Source: Chara braunii (taxonomy: Eukaryota > Streptophyta > Charophyceae > Charales > Characeae). Taken from it: a stretch of 27,133 bases of DNA. Positions 9,663 through 19,789 of the stretch are shown piece by piece. A program made the position numbers and the translations under genes. Position 1 is the stretch's first letter; each line of letters begins with the position of its first letter. Where the stretch lies: NCBI GenBank assembly GCA_003427395.1, contig BFEA01000099.1:3037982-3065114 (forward strand), in the 5' to 3' direction. The notes under the pieces are model-generated. The model was not told the DNA's origin, did not search any database, and saw nothing but the letters and a program-made list of their open reading frames with translations.

Positions 9663-9840
9663 GCCCTGGCCCACAGCCAGGGCCTATTTGGCTATTTGCC
9701 AGTTCGGCCTGTGGGACCAGGCCGTGGCCTGACCCCACAGGCCGTGTGGTTATTCAGTCTAGTCCTATCCTGCCCGGTACCACGGTCGGTACCAGGCCAG
9801 TCCAGTCCAGTCCAGTCAGTCCGCTGGGGGTATACCCCAA
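9663..9840. repeat. GC palindrome cluster and CCAGT tandem repeat
   Basis: GCCCTGG/CCAGGGC (9663-9683) is a hairpin. 9706-9743 is an almost complete 38-base palindrome (three mismatched pairs of 19). A CCAGT pentamer repeats about four times near 9797-9817. GGGGTATACCCC (9827-9838) is a perfect palindrome. The short frames here are composition-driven. Confidence 0.65.
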
Positions 9841-10000
9841 CTGCAGTTTGTTTTGTGATTCATTCTTCATTTGCACAGATTGGAGTACGTGCGTGTTGAG
9901 TCTGCGTTGGAGTTGCGTTGTCCCTTCGAGCTCCATCTCCATCTCCCCCATCCTCATCCCTATGTCTTGATCCTGACGGACCGCCATCCCGACAGGTCTG

Positions 10001-10003
10001 TCA

Positions 10004-10076
<73 letters not shown>

Positions 10077-10109
10077 NCTCTCTGCCTACGGTTTACCAGG
10101 CAGCTCTGT

Positions 10110-10184
<75 letters not shown>
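10001..10184. repeat. Duplicated (CA)n(GA)n microsatellite with one N
   Basis: CTGTCACACAC leads into (CA)n then (GA)n. After an N at 10077 and 25-30 unique bases containing CTGCCT/AGGCAG, the same CTGTCACACA-(CA)n-(GA)n arrangement repeats to about 10184. The N probably marks an unresolved repeat length. Confidence 0.9.
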
Positions 10185-10187
<3 letters not shown>

Positions 10188-10608
10188 GAGAACGGAAGGT
10201 GTTGGAATGGTGTTTTTCTTCTCTTATGAGCATTTTTTTATGTCTCGCGAAAACCATCTTTTCATTTCGTGGCTATTTTGGGTTTTTCTCTTCTGTGAGT
10301 TGATGAACGGTTTGATCTATCCCTCCCCCGCCCCTCAGGCTTCCTCCTACTTAGTTGCAGACTTGATCAATTGATTGCCTACACTCGATCCATGTATGTT
10401 TCCTCGCCGACTGATTAGATGTTTATCTCACACTGAGCCTACCAACGACATCTCTGGGCCGACGGGTCGGTGTATATGTACTGAAAATCGTGAAAATTCC
10501 AAGCCTGGTTGAAGGAAGATTTTGTGCACGCACGTGTACCCCTGACTGAAGGAGGCGTGTCTACAGGATCAGCCCCCTATCCGGCTGCTTGTCGAGCACC
10601 CCGAATGT
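10185..10608. other. Unassigned sequence, no gene seen
   Basis: Mixed composition without recognisable protein motifs or repeats. Frames entering from the GA repeat are not credible. Confidence 0.4.
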
Positions 10609-11208
10609 ATGGATTCCACCCCACCTCACAACATGAATATCGAGACTCCCTTCCGGATCACTGACCGTGAATGTCTGAGGGATCGTGAGTTCCGAGAGTA
10701 TTGGGAACCCGCATGCTTCTCTGCACGCTCGAGGACAGAGCTCTCAGAGTTTCCGTACCCCACAGGAACCGAGCGTGTCTGCGAGTGGGATATTAGGCGG
10801 GCCTTAGAACACGTTCCCCATTTNNCCATCTGTCCCAACTCGTACACGTGTCACATCATCCTTGAACCCGGTATTATCGTCCTTGATACAGAGTTCCCTC
10901 CCTATCAACTTTTATTGCCATTGCACTGCCTGACTGTTGCCCCCTGGTGTGTACTCGCCTGCTACTGGCCCCAACCGCAATGTTCTGAGGGCTTGCGAGA
11001 CCACGCCTACCGAGCATTGGGATTCATTCGGCGAACCCCCTCGAACACTGAACAATGGGAGCACAACCTCCGACTAAGACCGCCCACGTCAGATTCTGAG
11101 ACCTGCGAAACCTGTCGACAACATGTGCGACACCAGCGAGACAGTCATAGCGTCCCAGCGGTACATAGAATAAGATTCCGTCCCAGACGACGGAACCTAC
11201 GGAGGTGA
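10609..11208 (+). CDS. Unrecognised 199-codon open frame, doubtful
   Basis: The frame is open from ATG 10609 to TGA 11206-11208, with two undetermined residues at the NN (10824-10825). The translation is rich in Arg, Cys, Pro and His and has no family motif I recognise. There is no signal peptide, obvious transmembrane helix or coiled coil. Its C terminus is strongly basic (RIRFRPRRRNLRR). Neighbours are microsatellite on one side and a diverged AT-rich repeat on the other, which gives no functional hint. It may be an eroded transposon piece or chance; the length alone is weak support. Confidence 0.2.
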   Translation: MDSTPPHNMNIETPFRITDRECLRDREFREYWEPACFSARSRTELSEFPYPTGTERVCEWDIRRALEHVPHXXICPNSYTCHIILEPGIIVLDTEFPPYQLLLPLHCLTVAPWCVLACYWPQPQCSEGLRDHAYRALGFIRRTPSNTEQWEHNLRLRPPTSDSETCETCRQHVRHQRDSHSVPAVHRIRFRPRRRNLRR

Positions 11209-11458
11209 CTGCCCCGTTCCACGGGACCTAANATCCCTGTCCTTCGCCCACCCGCTTGCATTCATATCTTTGGGACTTGATGAAGGAGACCTCGGTTCCG
11301 ACTTCGGACTGCACCCCCATTTCCTAAAATCCTTGACACACCCCTTTTTCGCACTTCTAGGCCCACCACCACTCCGAACGGGAAGTCGTGCTGGGCGTGA
11401 GGTTTGGGCATCACACCGGCGGGTCCAGTCCCACAATTTGCAAGAGGCTACTTTGGCA
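11209..11458. other. Unassigned sequence with an N
   Basis: Nothing recognised on either strand. N at 11232. Confidence 0.4.
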
Positions 11459-11832
11459 ATTTTTTGTGCGTGAAGGAATCCACAAAAAAAATCTGAAAAT
11501 TTGAGAATCTATAGATTAGGTCGTGCTCTTTCCAGGAAAAATATTAGAAATTTTTCAAAAAACTCGTGAAGACCGTGAAATAATCGCTGTGCCGATTCGA
11601 CACATTTTCCATTTTTGCCACCCAGCCATATGTGGGCCAACGAAAAAAATACTCCAACTTCGGTGATTTTTTGTGCTCGGAAGAAAGCGTGAAAAAATCT
11701 GAAAATGAGAGTGCTCACAGTTTTTGTTATGATCTTTCCAGGAGAAAATATTTAATAAATTAAAAAAATCATTTCAACTGTCAAATAGATCGCGGCTGCA
11801 ATTTGACCCATATTCCATTTTTATCATTCAGG
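11459..11832. repeat. Diverged direct repeat, period about 206
   Basis: Two tandem, AT-rich, diverged units align through shared words: TTTTTTGTGC, AATCTGAAAAT (11490 and 11697), CTTTCCAGGA (about 11527 and 11734), and TTCCATTTTT (11607 and 11813). The offset stays at 206-207 throughout, which indicates an old tandem duplication or two satellite monomers. Confidence 0.7.
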
Positions 11833-11837
11833 CTCTN

Positions 11838-12794
<957 letters not shown>

Positions 12795-12950
12795 ATTTTG
12801 AACGAAATCAAAACTGCAGTTTTTGGTCGAAATCAGGTTCAAATTTTTGGCTCATGGAGGTCCAGCGTTTAGGAACGCCGGACCCCCAGGAGCCAAAAAT
12901 TTGAACCTGATTTTGGTCAAACACCACAATTTTAATTTCGTTCAAAAAAT
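12795..12950. repeat. 156-bp fold-back element
   Basis: Arms 12795-12869 and 12874-12950 are reverse complements with small indels. The best block is the GGTTCAAATTTTTGGCTC arm (12836-12853) against GAGCCAAAAATTTGAACC (12890-12907). The apex is GCGTT-TAGG-AACGC. The outer ends carry TTTTGAACGAAAT and ATTTCGTTCAAAA. The size and near-complete pairing resemble a MITE-type or solo fold-back element. No target duplication is apparent. Confidence 0.75.
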
Positions 12951-13829
12951 ATAAAATGTCCGTTTTGACGAAATGGCAGTTAATGCTGGTTTTTGCATAC
13001 GCACAGTTTTTTGCTAGATTGCTCTACGCGCCAATGACATATCTATTGGCCTTACACCTTTCCATCTCTTGCTTCTTGGGCGAAACCTAAATTTTTTTTT
13101 TTTCTCTCCCCTCTATCTCCGATATCGCACCTTTGCGCTATCACTCACACACTTTCTTGAATCCGTTCTTTCACCTTTCTTTGTTTCTTCATCATAATTG
13201 GTACTATAGCGTTGTACGTCGGATCATTGTGTGGCGAGAGATAGGTCCCCTACACTACAGTTCGATTCCATAACGTTTTTAAATCTTACCCTACTTTCTT
13301 TTCCTTTTTTCCTTCGCACATCCCTCATGATTATAAATCATGCAAACATTTTTTCTTCCTCTCTCTAACCTTCTAAGTGTATGGGTCGGTTGGGTAGAGT
13401 GGATGTTTATAGTGATTGACCAGTGAGATGGCGAGTTCTAGCAAACGCGTGGTGATCACGCGAGGTCTGATAATCACTGTGTTGAATTGCAAGGCTTACA
13501 CCAACCTGAAGTGTTCATTGAACCAATGAGGTGACAATTACAAGATGCTTTACTTTGAGACGACGAACCGTCAATGCTTGTATTTACGATGGTGATTTAT
13601 TTTCGGATTGTGATTGGCGGGTATGTGTTATTGAGTTTTTCCCCTTATTGATGAAACACATGGTATACTTCTTTTGTGTGTGTGTGTGTCTGTGTATTTA
13701 TCATGAAGGTTGGCAATATGCCCCACACTTATAAATATTGCTTTGGGACTTAACACACAAAGTTCTTTCGAAGAAGAACAACAACGTATTGACCAACCCT
13801 TATCTATTTGATAACTTCTCACTACTTTA
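12951..13829. other. Unassigned AT-rich sequence
   Basis: No gene recognised. It contains short T runs (about 13091) and a (TG)n stretch at about 13675-13689. The small frame at 13531-13734 has no motif support. Confidence 0.4.
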
Positions 13830-14733
13830 AAGTTAGTCCACCCTGACCAAATAGGTTTCATCCCAGGAAGACAGATCCATGACAATGTTATGACTACCTC
13901 ACAAGCCATCAACGTAATCAATACTAACAACCTACAACCATAATTCTAATCGACTTCCAGAAGGCCTCCGACATAGTCAACTAGGATTTTGTCCAGGTCG
14001 TCTGGGTAATAACAGGCTTCAACCCAAACTTCAGGAGAATGGTGAAAACACTTGGCAGTTCTTCTTCAGACCGAGTTTCGATCAATGGCTTCCCATCCCC
14101 CATTCAAGGTCACAAGATCTGGAGAGAAGGTTGGGGTCCCCGTTAACCACTTGTGAAGATCTCGAAGGCAAGGGTGTCCCCTTGCCCCTTCACTTTTTTT
14201 CATCCAAGTGGAAATTGTCCTCAATATGGTTCGCAATCTTAACCAATATCTTTGAATCAGAATGATACCCACTCTAAATATCATTGTCTCAGCACTTGTC
14301 GACGACTTCGCTACCATCTTTTTTTCCTGCCCGCCCTCAGAGCTTGCCTCTTAACCTATGAACAGGCATCCAGGATGAGAGAAACCTGGGTATACAAGTC
14401 TCCTTTTCAGATTTTACCCACTCCCAGGCAGGAGTAGGCGAAGAAAGAGTGAGGGATGTCTGTGCCATATGGTCTAAAACCAAGTTCCTTTCCCTCATGG
14501 AGAGGGCTATGGTGATTAATGCTGCCATATTGTCCACAATTTCATACATCCTCTCCATTCGGGCTCTCGCTATGGAAACAGCCTCATCTATAAGAAGATT
14601 AGCTACGCGCTTTCTAGGGAAAGTAGGCTCGGAAGTCCAGTCTGCAATCAGTAAAGTCCAATTGCAAAAAATCACAGCCAAGAAGAAAGGAGGACTGAGA
14701 ATAAATATTGGACCTAGAAACCGAGACCAGTAG
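13830..14733 (+). pseudogene. Old L1-type LINE, part 1: reverse transcriptase
   Basis: A decayed non-LTR retrotransposon RT spread over several frames. Visible motifs: VHPDQIGFIPGRQIHDNVM at about 13835; a degenerate LIDFQKASDIVN; RQGCPLAPSLFFIQVE (14166 onward, frame 3); and LVDDFATIF in place of the YADD box at about 14297. A C-terminal stretch is open at 14449-14733 (SLMERAMVINAAILSTISYI, then KKKGGLRINIG). The last part aligns by eye with the younger LINE at 16808 (SLFGRALIINNVVLTSLWY, then QGGLGILDP). Many stops and frameshifts make it inactive. Alignment ends at 14723-14733, where tRNA-like sequence starts. Confidence 0.85.
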
Positions 14734-14796
14734 CTCAGTTGGTAAGACGTTCAAGTGGCACTCAGGAGGTCATGGGTTCAACTCCCATTGCCCCCA
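14724..14796 (+). repeat. tRNA-like sequence 1 (SINE-head type)
   Basis: Box A-like TAGCTCAGTTGG begins at 14731 and box B-like GGGTTCAACTCC is at 14774-14785, spaced as in a tRNA, with a T-arm ATGGG/CCCAT. The positions where an acceptor stem should pair (AGACCAG against TGCCCCC) do not, and the D-stem is broken. It is therefore tRNA-derived, not a functional tRNA gene. Confidence 0.75.
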
Positions 14797-14856
14797 CGAT
14801 AAGTGTCGGTGGCATACTTGGCGCCTTACCTTCGAGACGACCAGTTGGTAAGCAAG

Positions 14857-14930
14857 TACGTGGTAGCTCAGTGGGCAGAGCTCCAGTGTTGCAACAGGGA
14901 GGTTGCGGGTTCGACTTTGTCGGCCCTCAG
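14857..14930 (+). repeat. tRNA-like sequence 2
   Basis: Box A TAGCTCAGTGGGCAGAGC starts at 14864 with an intact D-stem GCTC/GAGC. Box B-like GGGTTCGACTT is at about 14908. An 11-bp inverted pair, CAAGTACGTGG (14853-14863) and CCACGTACTTG (14967-14977), brackets the unit. The T-stem pairs poorly, so a functional tRNA is unlikely. Confidence 0.75.
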
Positions 14931-15012
14931 TTTCCCCGAGCACAACTGGTTGGTGTAGGTTGCACCCCACGTACTTGTCTCGAGCCTGGCATAGCGCCTA
15001 TACAGACTAATG

Positions 15013-15085
15013 ACCTCAATAGCTCAGTGGGTAGAGCTATGATATTGTATGATGGAGGTCCCGGGTTCAACTCCACACTATGCTC
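15013..15085 (+). repeat. tRNA-like sequence 3
   Basis: Box A TAGCTCAGTGGGTAGAGC starts at 15020 with D-stem GCTC/GAGC. Box B GGGTTCAACTCC is at 15063-15074. The anticodon arm and acceptor stem do not pair convincingly. It is the third such unit in 360 bases, all on the + strand. Confidence 0.75.
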
Positions 15086-15720
15086 ATTCATCATGTCTAT
15101 GTACACTGTTCGTCATATCAGCTAGGAATGATCCTCTGGAAGGATTTGGGGGAGACGGAGTCCTTTTCCATGGGAAAGTTGATGTAGGAGGGATGCTACT
15201 CTCTCTTTCGGGCCGGGGAGTGGCAAGGGGTTGGTTGGGTGCATGGTGATACCGTGGCAGTCCTATGGTAGGGAGGGGTGCCTTGTAGGGAAGCCAATGT
15301 CGAAAGAAGAGGTTTGTCCTGCTCTCAGGGGCTAGGACCCATTTTGGGGGGGTGGGTCTTGGCGGTTGGTTGGGGGTAGTTGATGAGGGTAGAGGTCTCC
15401 TCCACTGCCACTGGGCGATTCTCCCTAGCGAACAGACACAAGCAAGGCTCATTAGCAACCACATACATCCATATAGACTACGATATCATACTAAGCTCAC
15501 ATATCAGCCACCGCTATATCAACAACTGACAGTAGCCACATATATGAACTACGCTGTGCCGGGTTAGTTGTAGAAATAAGGGGGGCTCATGGGTTAGACC
15601 TTGGTTAGTCGACCATTAGACACTGCCTATGGGTACCCTCACTGCTCACGGGACTAGTTGGAAAAATCGCGCCTAGCTTCCGAGGTACCCCTATAACGAG
15701 GCTTGTACACTAGTGCCTCA
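15086..15720. other. Unassigned sequence between tRNA-like units and hairpin
   Basis: G/T-rich, without recognised genes. A Pro-rich minus-strand frame at 15084-15464 is probably composition-driven. If the tRNA-like units and the poly-A at 15892 belong together, this is body sequence of that insertion. Confidence 0.35.
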
Positions 15721-15756
15721 ACTGAGGCTGAATGGGGAAACCCATTCAGCCTCAGT
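15721..15756. repeat. Perfect 16-bp hairpin with GAAA loop
   Basis: 15721-15736 and 15741-15756 are exact reverse complements (ACTGAGGCTGAATGGG), separated only by GAAA. The preceding GCCTCA (about 15715) is a third copy of the stem-base word. If transcribed it would form a very stable tetraloop hairpin. Confidence 0.9.
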
Positions 15757-15888
15757 GCTCGCGTCCGCTGTCTGGTCAGGTTGCTCCAGTAGAGAGTGAT
15801 GTTCCTCGTGTAGAGGTAAGATAGAGAAAGATGTGGGGGTGCGCCAGGAGATATGTCAAGAGAGAGGTGGTAGGATGGGAGTCTCGTG

Positions 15889-15891
<3 letters not shown>

Positions 15892-15938
<47 letters not shown>
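15892..15938 (+). repeat. 47-base poly-A tract
   Basis: Uninterrupted A from 15892 to 15938. LINE protein sequence resumes immediately downstream, so the tract fits the 3' tail of an insertion that begins at or near the tRNA-like units. I could not find a clear target-site duplication. Confidence 0.85.
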
Positions 15939-15940
<2 letters not shown>

Positions 15941-16610
15941 GTTTTCCAAGAGGTCAGTGAGGGTTCCGACTACGGAGGAAAACCAACGATAGATTGCCTT
16001 AGCCCAATATCTTCTAGCCAAACATTGAAAGTTCAAGTTCTCTGATCTGGCCGCAGTTTGGCAAGCTCTACTGATGCATCCCTTTGCAACCTAGATCATT
16101 CAGGGTAGTACTAGGAAACCCCTCCTAAGTGAGTAGAGCGAAATGCTCCCCTAGACCTTGGACGAACGCTCTACCAAGGACGAAGTCTTCAACACCCAGT
16201 TGTTTCAAAATCCTAGTATTCTTAAAACCGATGGATCAACCTTCTCGGTTAGCAACAACCCCAGTGACTTTCGTAAAAAATGGATGCGAAAAGGCATATG
16301 GCTGATTATGCATGTATGGGACACTGATACCGCACACACTAGAAATCAGCAATTACCATTCACGCACAACTCCCTCATCTTCGACATGTGGAAAAAATCT
16401 CACCTCACTGAAATCCAAGACTTTATCCCTGCCAAATGGCTTGACATCCCAAGGTCTTCCCGCTCAATGCTCCGACCACTCCAATAGATCAAAGATAAGA
16501 ACCTACCTTCCACTATTGTCAGGGTAGAAGAAATACAAGAAGATGCTTCAGTAGTTATCACTACCAAATGGACCTTTGCTTACCAGAGGCTGAAAACCTA
16601 TAATGGACAC
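15939..16610 (+). pseudogene. Old LINE, part 2: region between RT and zinc finger
   Basis: IALAQYLLAKH at about 15993 matches, by eye, the QIQALSLQW segment that follows the RT in the younger LINE, i.e. the point where part 1 stops. An open stretch at 16158-16487 reads LFQNPSILKTDGSTF then WMRKGIWLIMHVWDTD, corresponding to PLFGNRWITNGQ and WVKNGVTRVGDLWDAE in the younger LINE. After a stop it continues with VVITTKWTFAYQRLKTYNG, the position just before the zf-RVT domain. Several stops make it inactive. Its last 197 bases form the left arm of the inverted repeat. Confidence 0.75.
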
Positions 16611-16807
16611 CAGCCTCTGGTAAGCAAAGGTTCATTTGGTAGTGATAACTACTGAACCATCTTCTTGTATTTCTTCTACCCTGACAATAGTGGAAGGTAG
16701 GTTCTTATCTTTGATCTATTGGTGTGGTTGGAGCATTGAGGGGGAAGACCTTGGGATGTCAAGTCATTTGGCGGGGATAAAGTCTTGGATTTCAGTGAGG
16801 TGAGATT
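16396..16807. repeat. 197-bp near-perfect inverted repeat made of LINE sequence
   Basis: The left arm 16396-16592 and right arm 16611-16807 are both exactly 197 bases. As reverse complements they differ at seven positions by my count (about 96% identity) with no indels. The spacer is 18 bases (16593-16610). The left arm is in the coding sense of the old LINE; the right arm is an inverted copy. The right arm stops exactly where the younger LINE coding sequence starts (16808). Confidence 0.95.
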
Positions 16808-19191
16808 AAGCACTGGCTGCCAATCTACGGCATAGCAAGGACCTGACAAGAATTCGGATCGTGGGCATCCCAGAGGACGCAATCTCGGTCTGCTCCTTGT
16901 TCGCAGATGACCTGACAATCATGGTTGATGCCACACAAAACAACATAGAGGAAATTCAGAGGCTGATGGACCGCTTCTGTATCCTCTCGGATATGGCCGT
17001 CAACTGGGGACGAAAAACATTAGGCTGGTGGCTCCATCACCAAGGGGGCCGCCCCCCTGAAAGACAGCAGGTCACATGGGTAACCCGGGAGACCCCAATC
17101 CAGGTTTTAGGGGTCAAGATGTCTGCAGAAGGAAGGACCCCGGAGAACGATGAATGGATCTCAGCCTCGGCCCTTGCTAAACTCTCCCAATGGAACCACA
17201 GAAACACGTCACTTTTCGGACGAGCGCTGATCATTAATAATGTGGTCCTGACATCCCTATGGTACAAGGCGGCTCTCTGGCCACTGAGTGAAGGGGCCCT
17301 CAAGTCCCTGAAGAGAAAAGTGGCTGCTTACCTTTGGAGAGGGGACAGCGAAACCCCCCACGCCATTAGCCGGGTCGCGTGGGACTCGGTGATCCAACCC
17401 AAGACACAAGGGGGGCTTGGCATATTAGACCCCCTCACTCAGATACAGGCCCTTAGCCTACAATGGATCGTGAGGTTAATTTTCGCGAACCCGCTGACGT
17501 GGAGACCCCCCGCCCTTCAACAGTTAGCACGCTTCGCCCCAGAGGCCCCCCCTACTGTCCACCCGCTTCAGTGGTTGGATGACCGCTATTGGAGGGTACC
17601 GCGTCGCCCTCGAGGGGGGCTGAGAAAGGGGGATGACTTCTGGCCCCGACTATTGAAAACCTGGAGAAGACTCCCCCCCCCAGGCCGCCCACCTCCGAGT
17701 AGGTGGGAGGAGGTGGCAAGACAACCCCTCTTCGGCAACCGCTGGATTACCAATGGCCAGAGCCAAATCTACTGTACCTCGGACCCCCCGTGGAAAGGAT
17801 GGGTGAAGAATGGGGTAACACGTGTGGGAGACCTATGGGACGCAGAAGAAAATGAGTGGAGGAGCCCGATGGTGATGAGGGGGCGCCTGAGGTATTGTCA
17901 TAATATTGAAACTGTGTTGGAAGAGATCATAGAAGCCCTCCCGGTGGGATGGCGGCTTATCCTACGCAGAGGGCCACTGTTACAGGATGGAGACTGGGTA
18001 TCTAAGGAGGGGGAGAGGGCTACAGTGGGGTGTGTGCACCAAGTCCGAGCGGAGGATGCACTGATAGAGTGGTTTCAGGTAAAGGAAAATGGTCGGTTAG
18101 TAGGAAGCCGGGTCCCCTTCCAATGGGTCCCCAAGGTGACCCTATATCGGATTAGAATTATTGGGGAAGGAGAGAACCGGAGGGCATTTATGCCAGAGCT
18201 GGCCATACAAGACCTACCCATGGACCCACTGGAATGGATCTGGACTCACAAGGAGCGCCACAAATCGGGGCAATCCTCCTCCACCACATTGGCGGACCTT
18301 TCTGTAAAAGCCACCTATAGGAAGATCAGAGCCAAGCGCTACCTGAAAGAAGTCGTGATGGATAGATGGCAGAGGCACCTCGACGTGGACCGACAGCTCA
18401 CACCAATTCGGTGGTTTAAAGACACTAAGTGCAGACCTGCGAAGATCACGTCACTACAATGGCAGATCCTGCACCGCTGTCTGCCAACAAACAATTGGTT
18501 GATAGATCGCTCCCAGCTAAAACAACAGGGCCGGGCCCTGCCGTGGTGCTCACGCTGTCTGTCGGGCTTTCCCACGAAGTTGAGAGCAGAAACAATAGAG
18601 CATATCTTTCTACAGTGCCCGACAACTGTCTTAACTTGGAGATGGTGGGATGGAGTGTGGCAGCAAATTGTGCCCGGGCACCAATGGCCATGGGACTGGC
18701 GTGCCATCCTATTGGGCCACTACTCGCCTCTCCAAGGAGACACTTTTGCCTGGAACATGTTCCAGCTGGGCAGAAGAACGATCCTATGGGTACTATGGTG
18801 GCAGCACTGCGCCTTGGTTTTTGACCGCGTTCGGGTTGAGGGCGAGGAGCGAGTAGAACAGTTCAAACATCACATACAGATGGAACTGGACTTCAGATGG
18901 AAGTCGGTCAAACACACTCTTGATACTCTCCACAGGGCAAAAGACATCAAGGACAGGATAACACAGTTCTCCAAGGAATGGCTGGGAGGGGACCGGGAGG
19001 GATGGGTGACAAAGGTATGTTGGTCAGGGGAAGGGAATGAAGATGAGGGGATAACGGTGCCCCGGGATTATCGTCTACAGTTTAAAGACTGGATGTCCAT
19101 CGACTGCAACGTTCCTCTGAGGCCAGCAAAGGACTTTCCGGACCCATTCCCGCCCCACCCACTGTCCCTAGAAGTGAGCTGGCTGGGCTAA
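16808..19191 (+). pseudogene. Younger 5'-truncated L1-type LINE ORF2 (RT end to zf-RVT)
   Basis: One frame is open from 16810 to TAA 19189-19191, about 790 codons; the first GTG is 16861 (numbered residue 1). LINE ORF2 proteins nick target DNA and reverse-transcribe their RNA there. Here the endonuclease and RT motifs before the catalytic box are missing, so this is a 5'-truncated copy. Seen: LAANLRHSKDLTRIRI, the catalytic FADD at residues 14-17, SLFGRALIINNVVLTSLWY, and QGGLGILDP. A zf-RVT domain begins near residue 528 (KITSLQWQILHRCLPTNNW), with Cys563, Cys566, His581 and Cys586 as likely zinc ligands. Full-length L1-type ORF2 is around 1,200-1,300 residues. The unbroken frame indicates a much younger insertion than the surrounding LINE. 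No initiation codon need be real. Confidence 0.92.
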
Positions 19192-19300
19192 GTTTCTACT
19201 TCGATCCAATGCTTGCTCCATATGATTGGCTGCGCTATTGCGCTGATGCCGTGTGTTTGGCGGCGCTTTTTTTTTTTTTTTTAAGAACAGACGATGGAGG
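19192..19300 (+). other. 3' end of the younger LINE and T-run
   Basis: A non-coding tail follows the LINE stop. A run of 15-16 T is at about 19267-19282. No poly-A tail in + orientation is seen, so the exact 3' end is undefined. The T-run could instead be the poly-A of a minus-strand insertion. Confidence 0.45.
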
Positions 19301-19640
19301 GCAGGTTTCCGAGGCAGGAAGATGGAAGGACAACCCACTGGTGCCCCCCAGTGGCTCCTCCCGGATTCCTGACCAAGCCCACGGTTCAAGACACTTCTTT
19401 ACCTGCTCAGTTAGAGCTGGATGGTGGGAGATATGTTTCAGCTTTCTAGTAGTTCCTTGCTTCAAAAAAGGAGGGAGGAGGAAGCCAGTGCGTAGCAGTA
19501 GGAATCTGGCGCCGAAATCAGGGCGAAGAGGCTCCCCCCCTGCTCAGTCAATCCCCTGGTCTCCAGGGCAATCAATGCTGGCAGATTCTTACTACGTTTC
19601 CTCTGATGTGTACGGATGTATTCCAATTTTATCACACTCA
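19301..19640. other. Unassigned sequence
   Basis: No gene recognised. CCACTGG and CCCAGTGG at about 19337-19356 form a small inverted pair. The overlapping short frames on both strands lack motifs. Confidence 0.4.
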
Positions 19641-19644
19641 CAAG

Positions 19645-19700
19645 GGACGCTGGACCCGTTTTCCAGCAGGTGACGCTCCCCACCAATAGATGGAGCCTAT
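19645..19700 (-). repeat. Dispersed repeat, copy A
   Basis: On the minus strand this reads GGCTCCATCTATTGGTGGGG, then ACCTGCTGGAAAACGGGTCC and AGCGTCCC. It matches the copies at about 21097 and 23240. Confidence 0.75.
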
Positions 19701-19789
19701 CCCCGGGTGCTAGCGGTGTCTGCTCTCATCAGCATCGCTAGCACTAAAGACACTACCCACCTCCCCCCAAATATCCAATGGGAATAGGT

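Noticed and set aside
9871-10374. Arg/Glu-repeat frames over the GA tract
   Set aside because: Encoded purely by (GA)n microsatellite and crossing an N.
14724-15085. Functional tRNA genes
   Set aside because: Acceptor and anticodon stems do not pair in any of the three units; only box A and B regions are preserved.
15084-15464. Pro-rich minus-strand frame of 126 codons
   Set aside because: Composition-driven from a G/T-rich + strand; overlaps tRNA-like unit 3; no motif.
18339-18856. Several frames inside the LINE zf-RVT region
   Set aside because: Shadows of the LINE frame, which has conserved residues.
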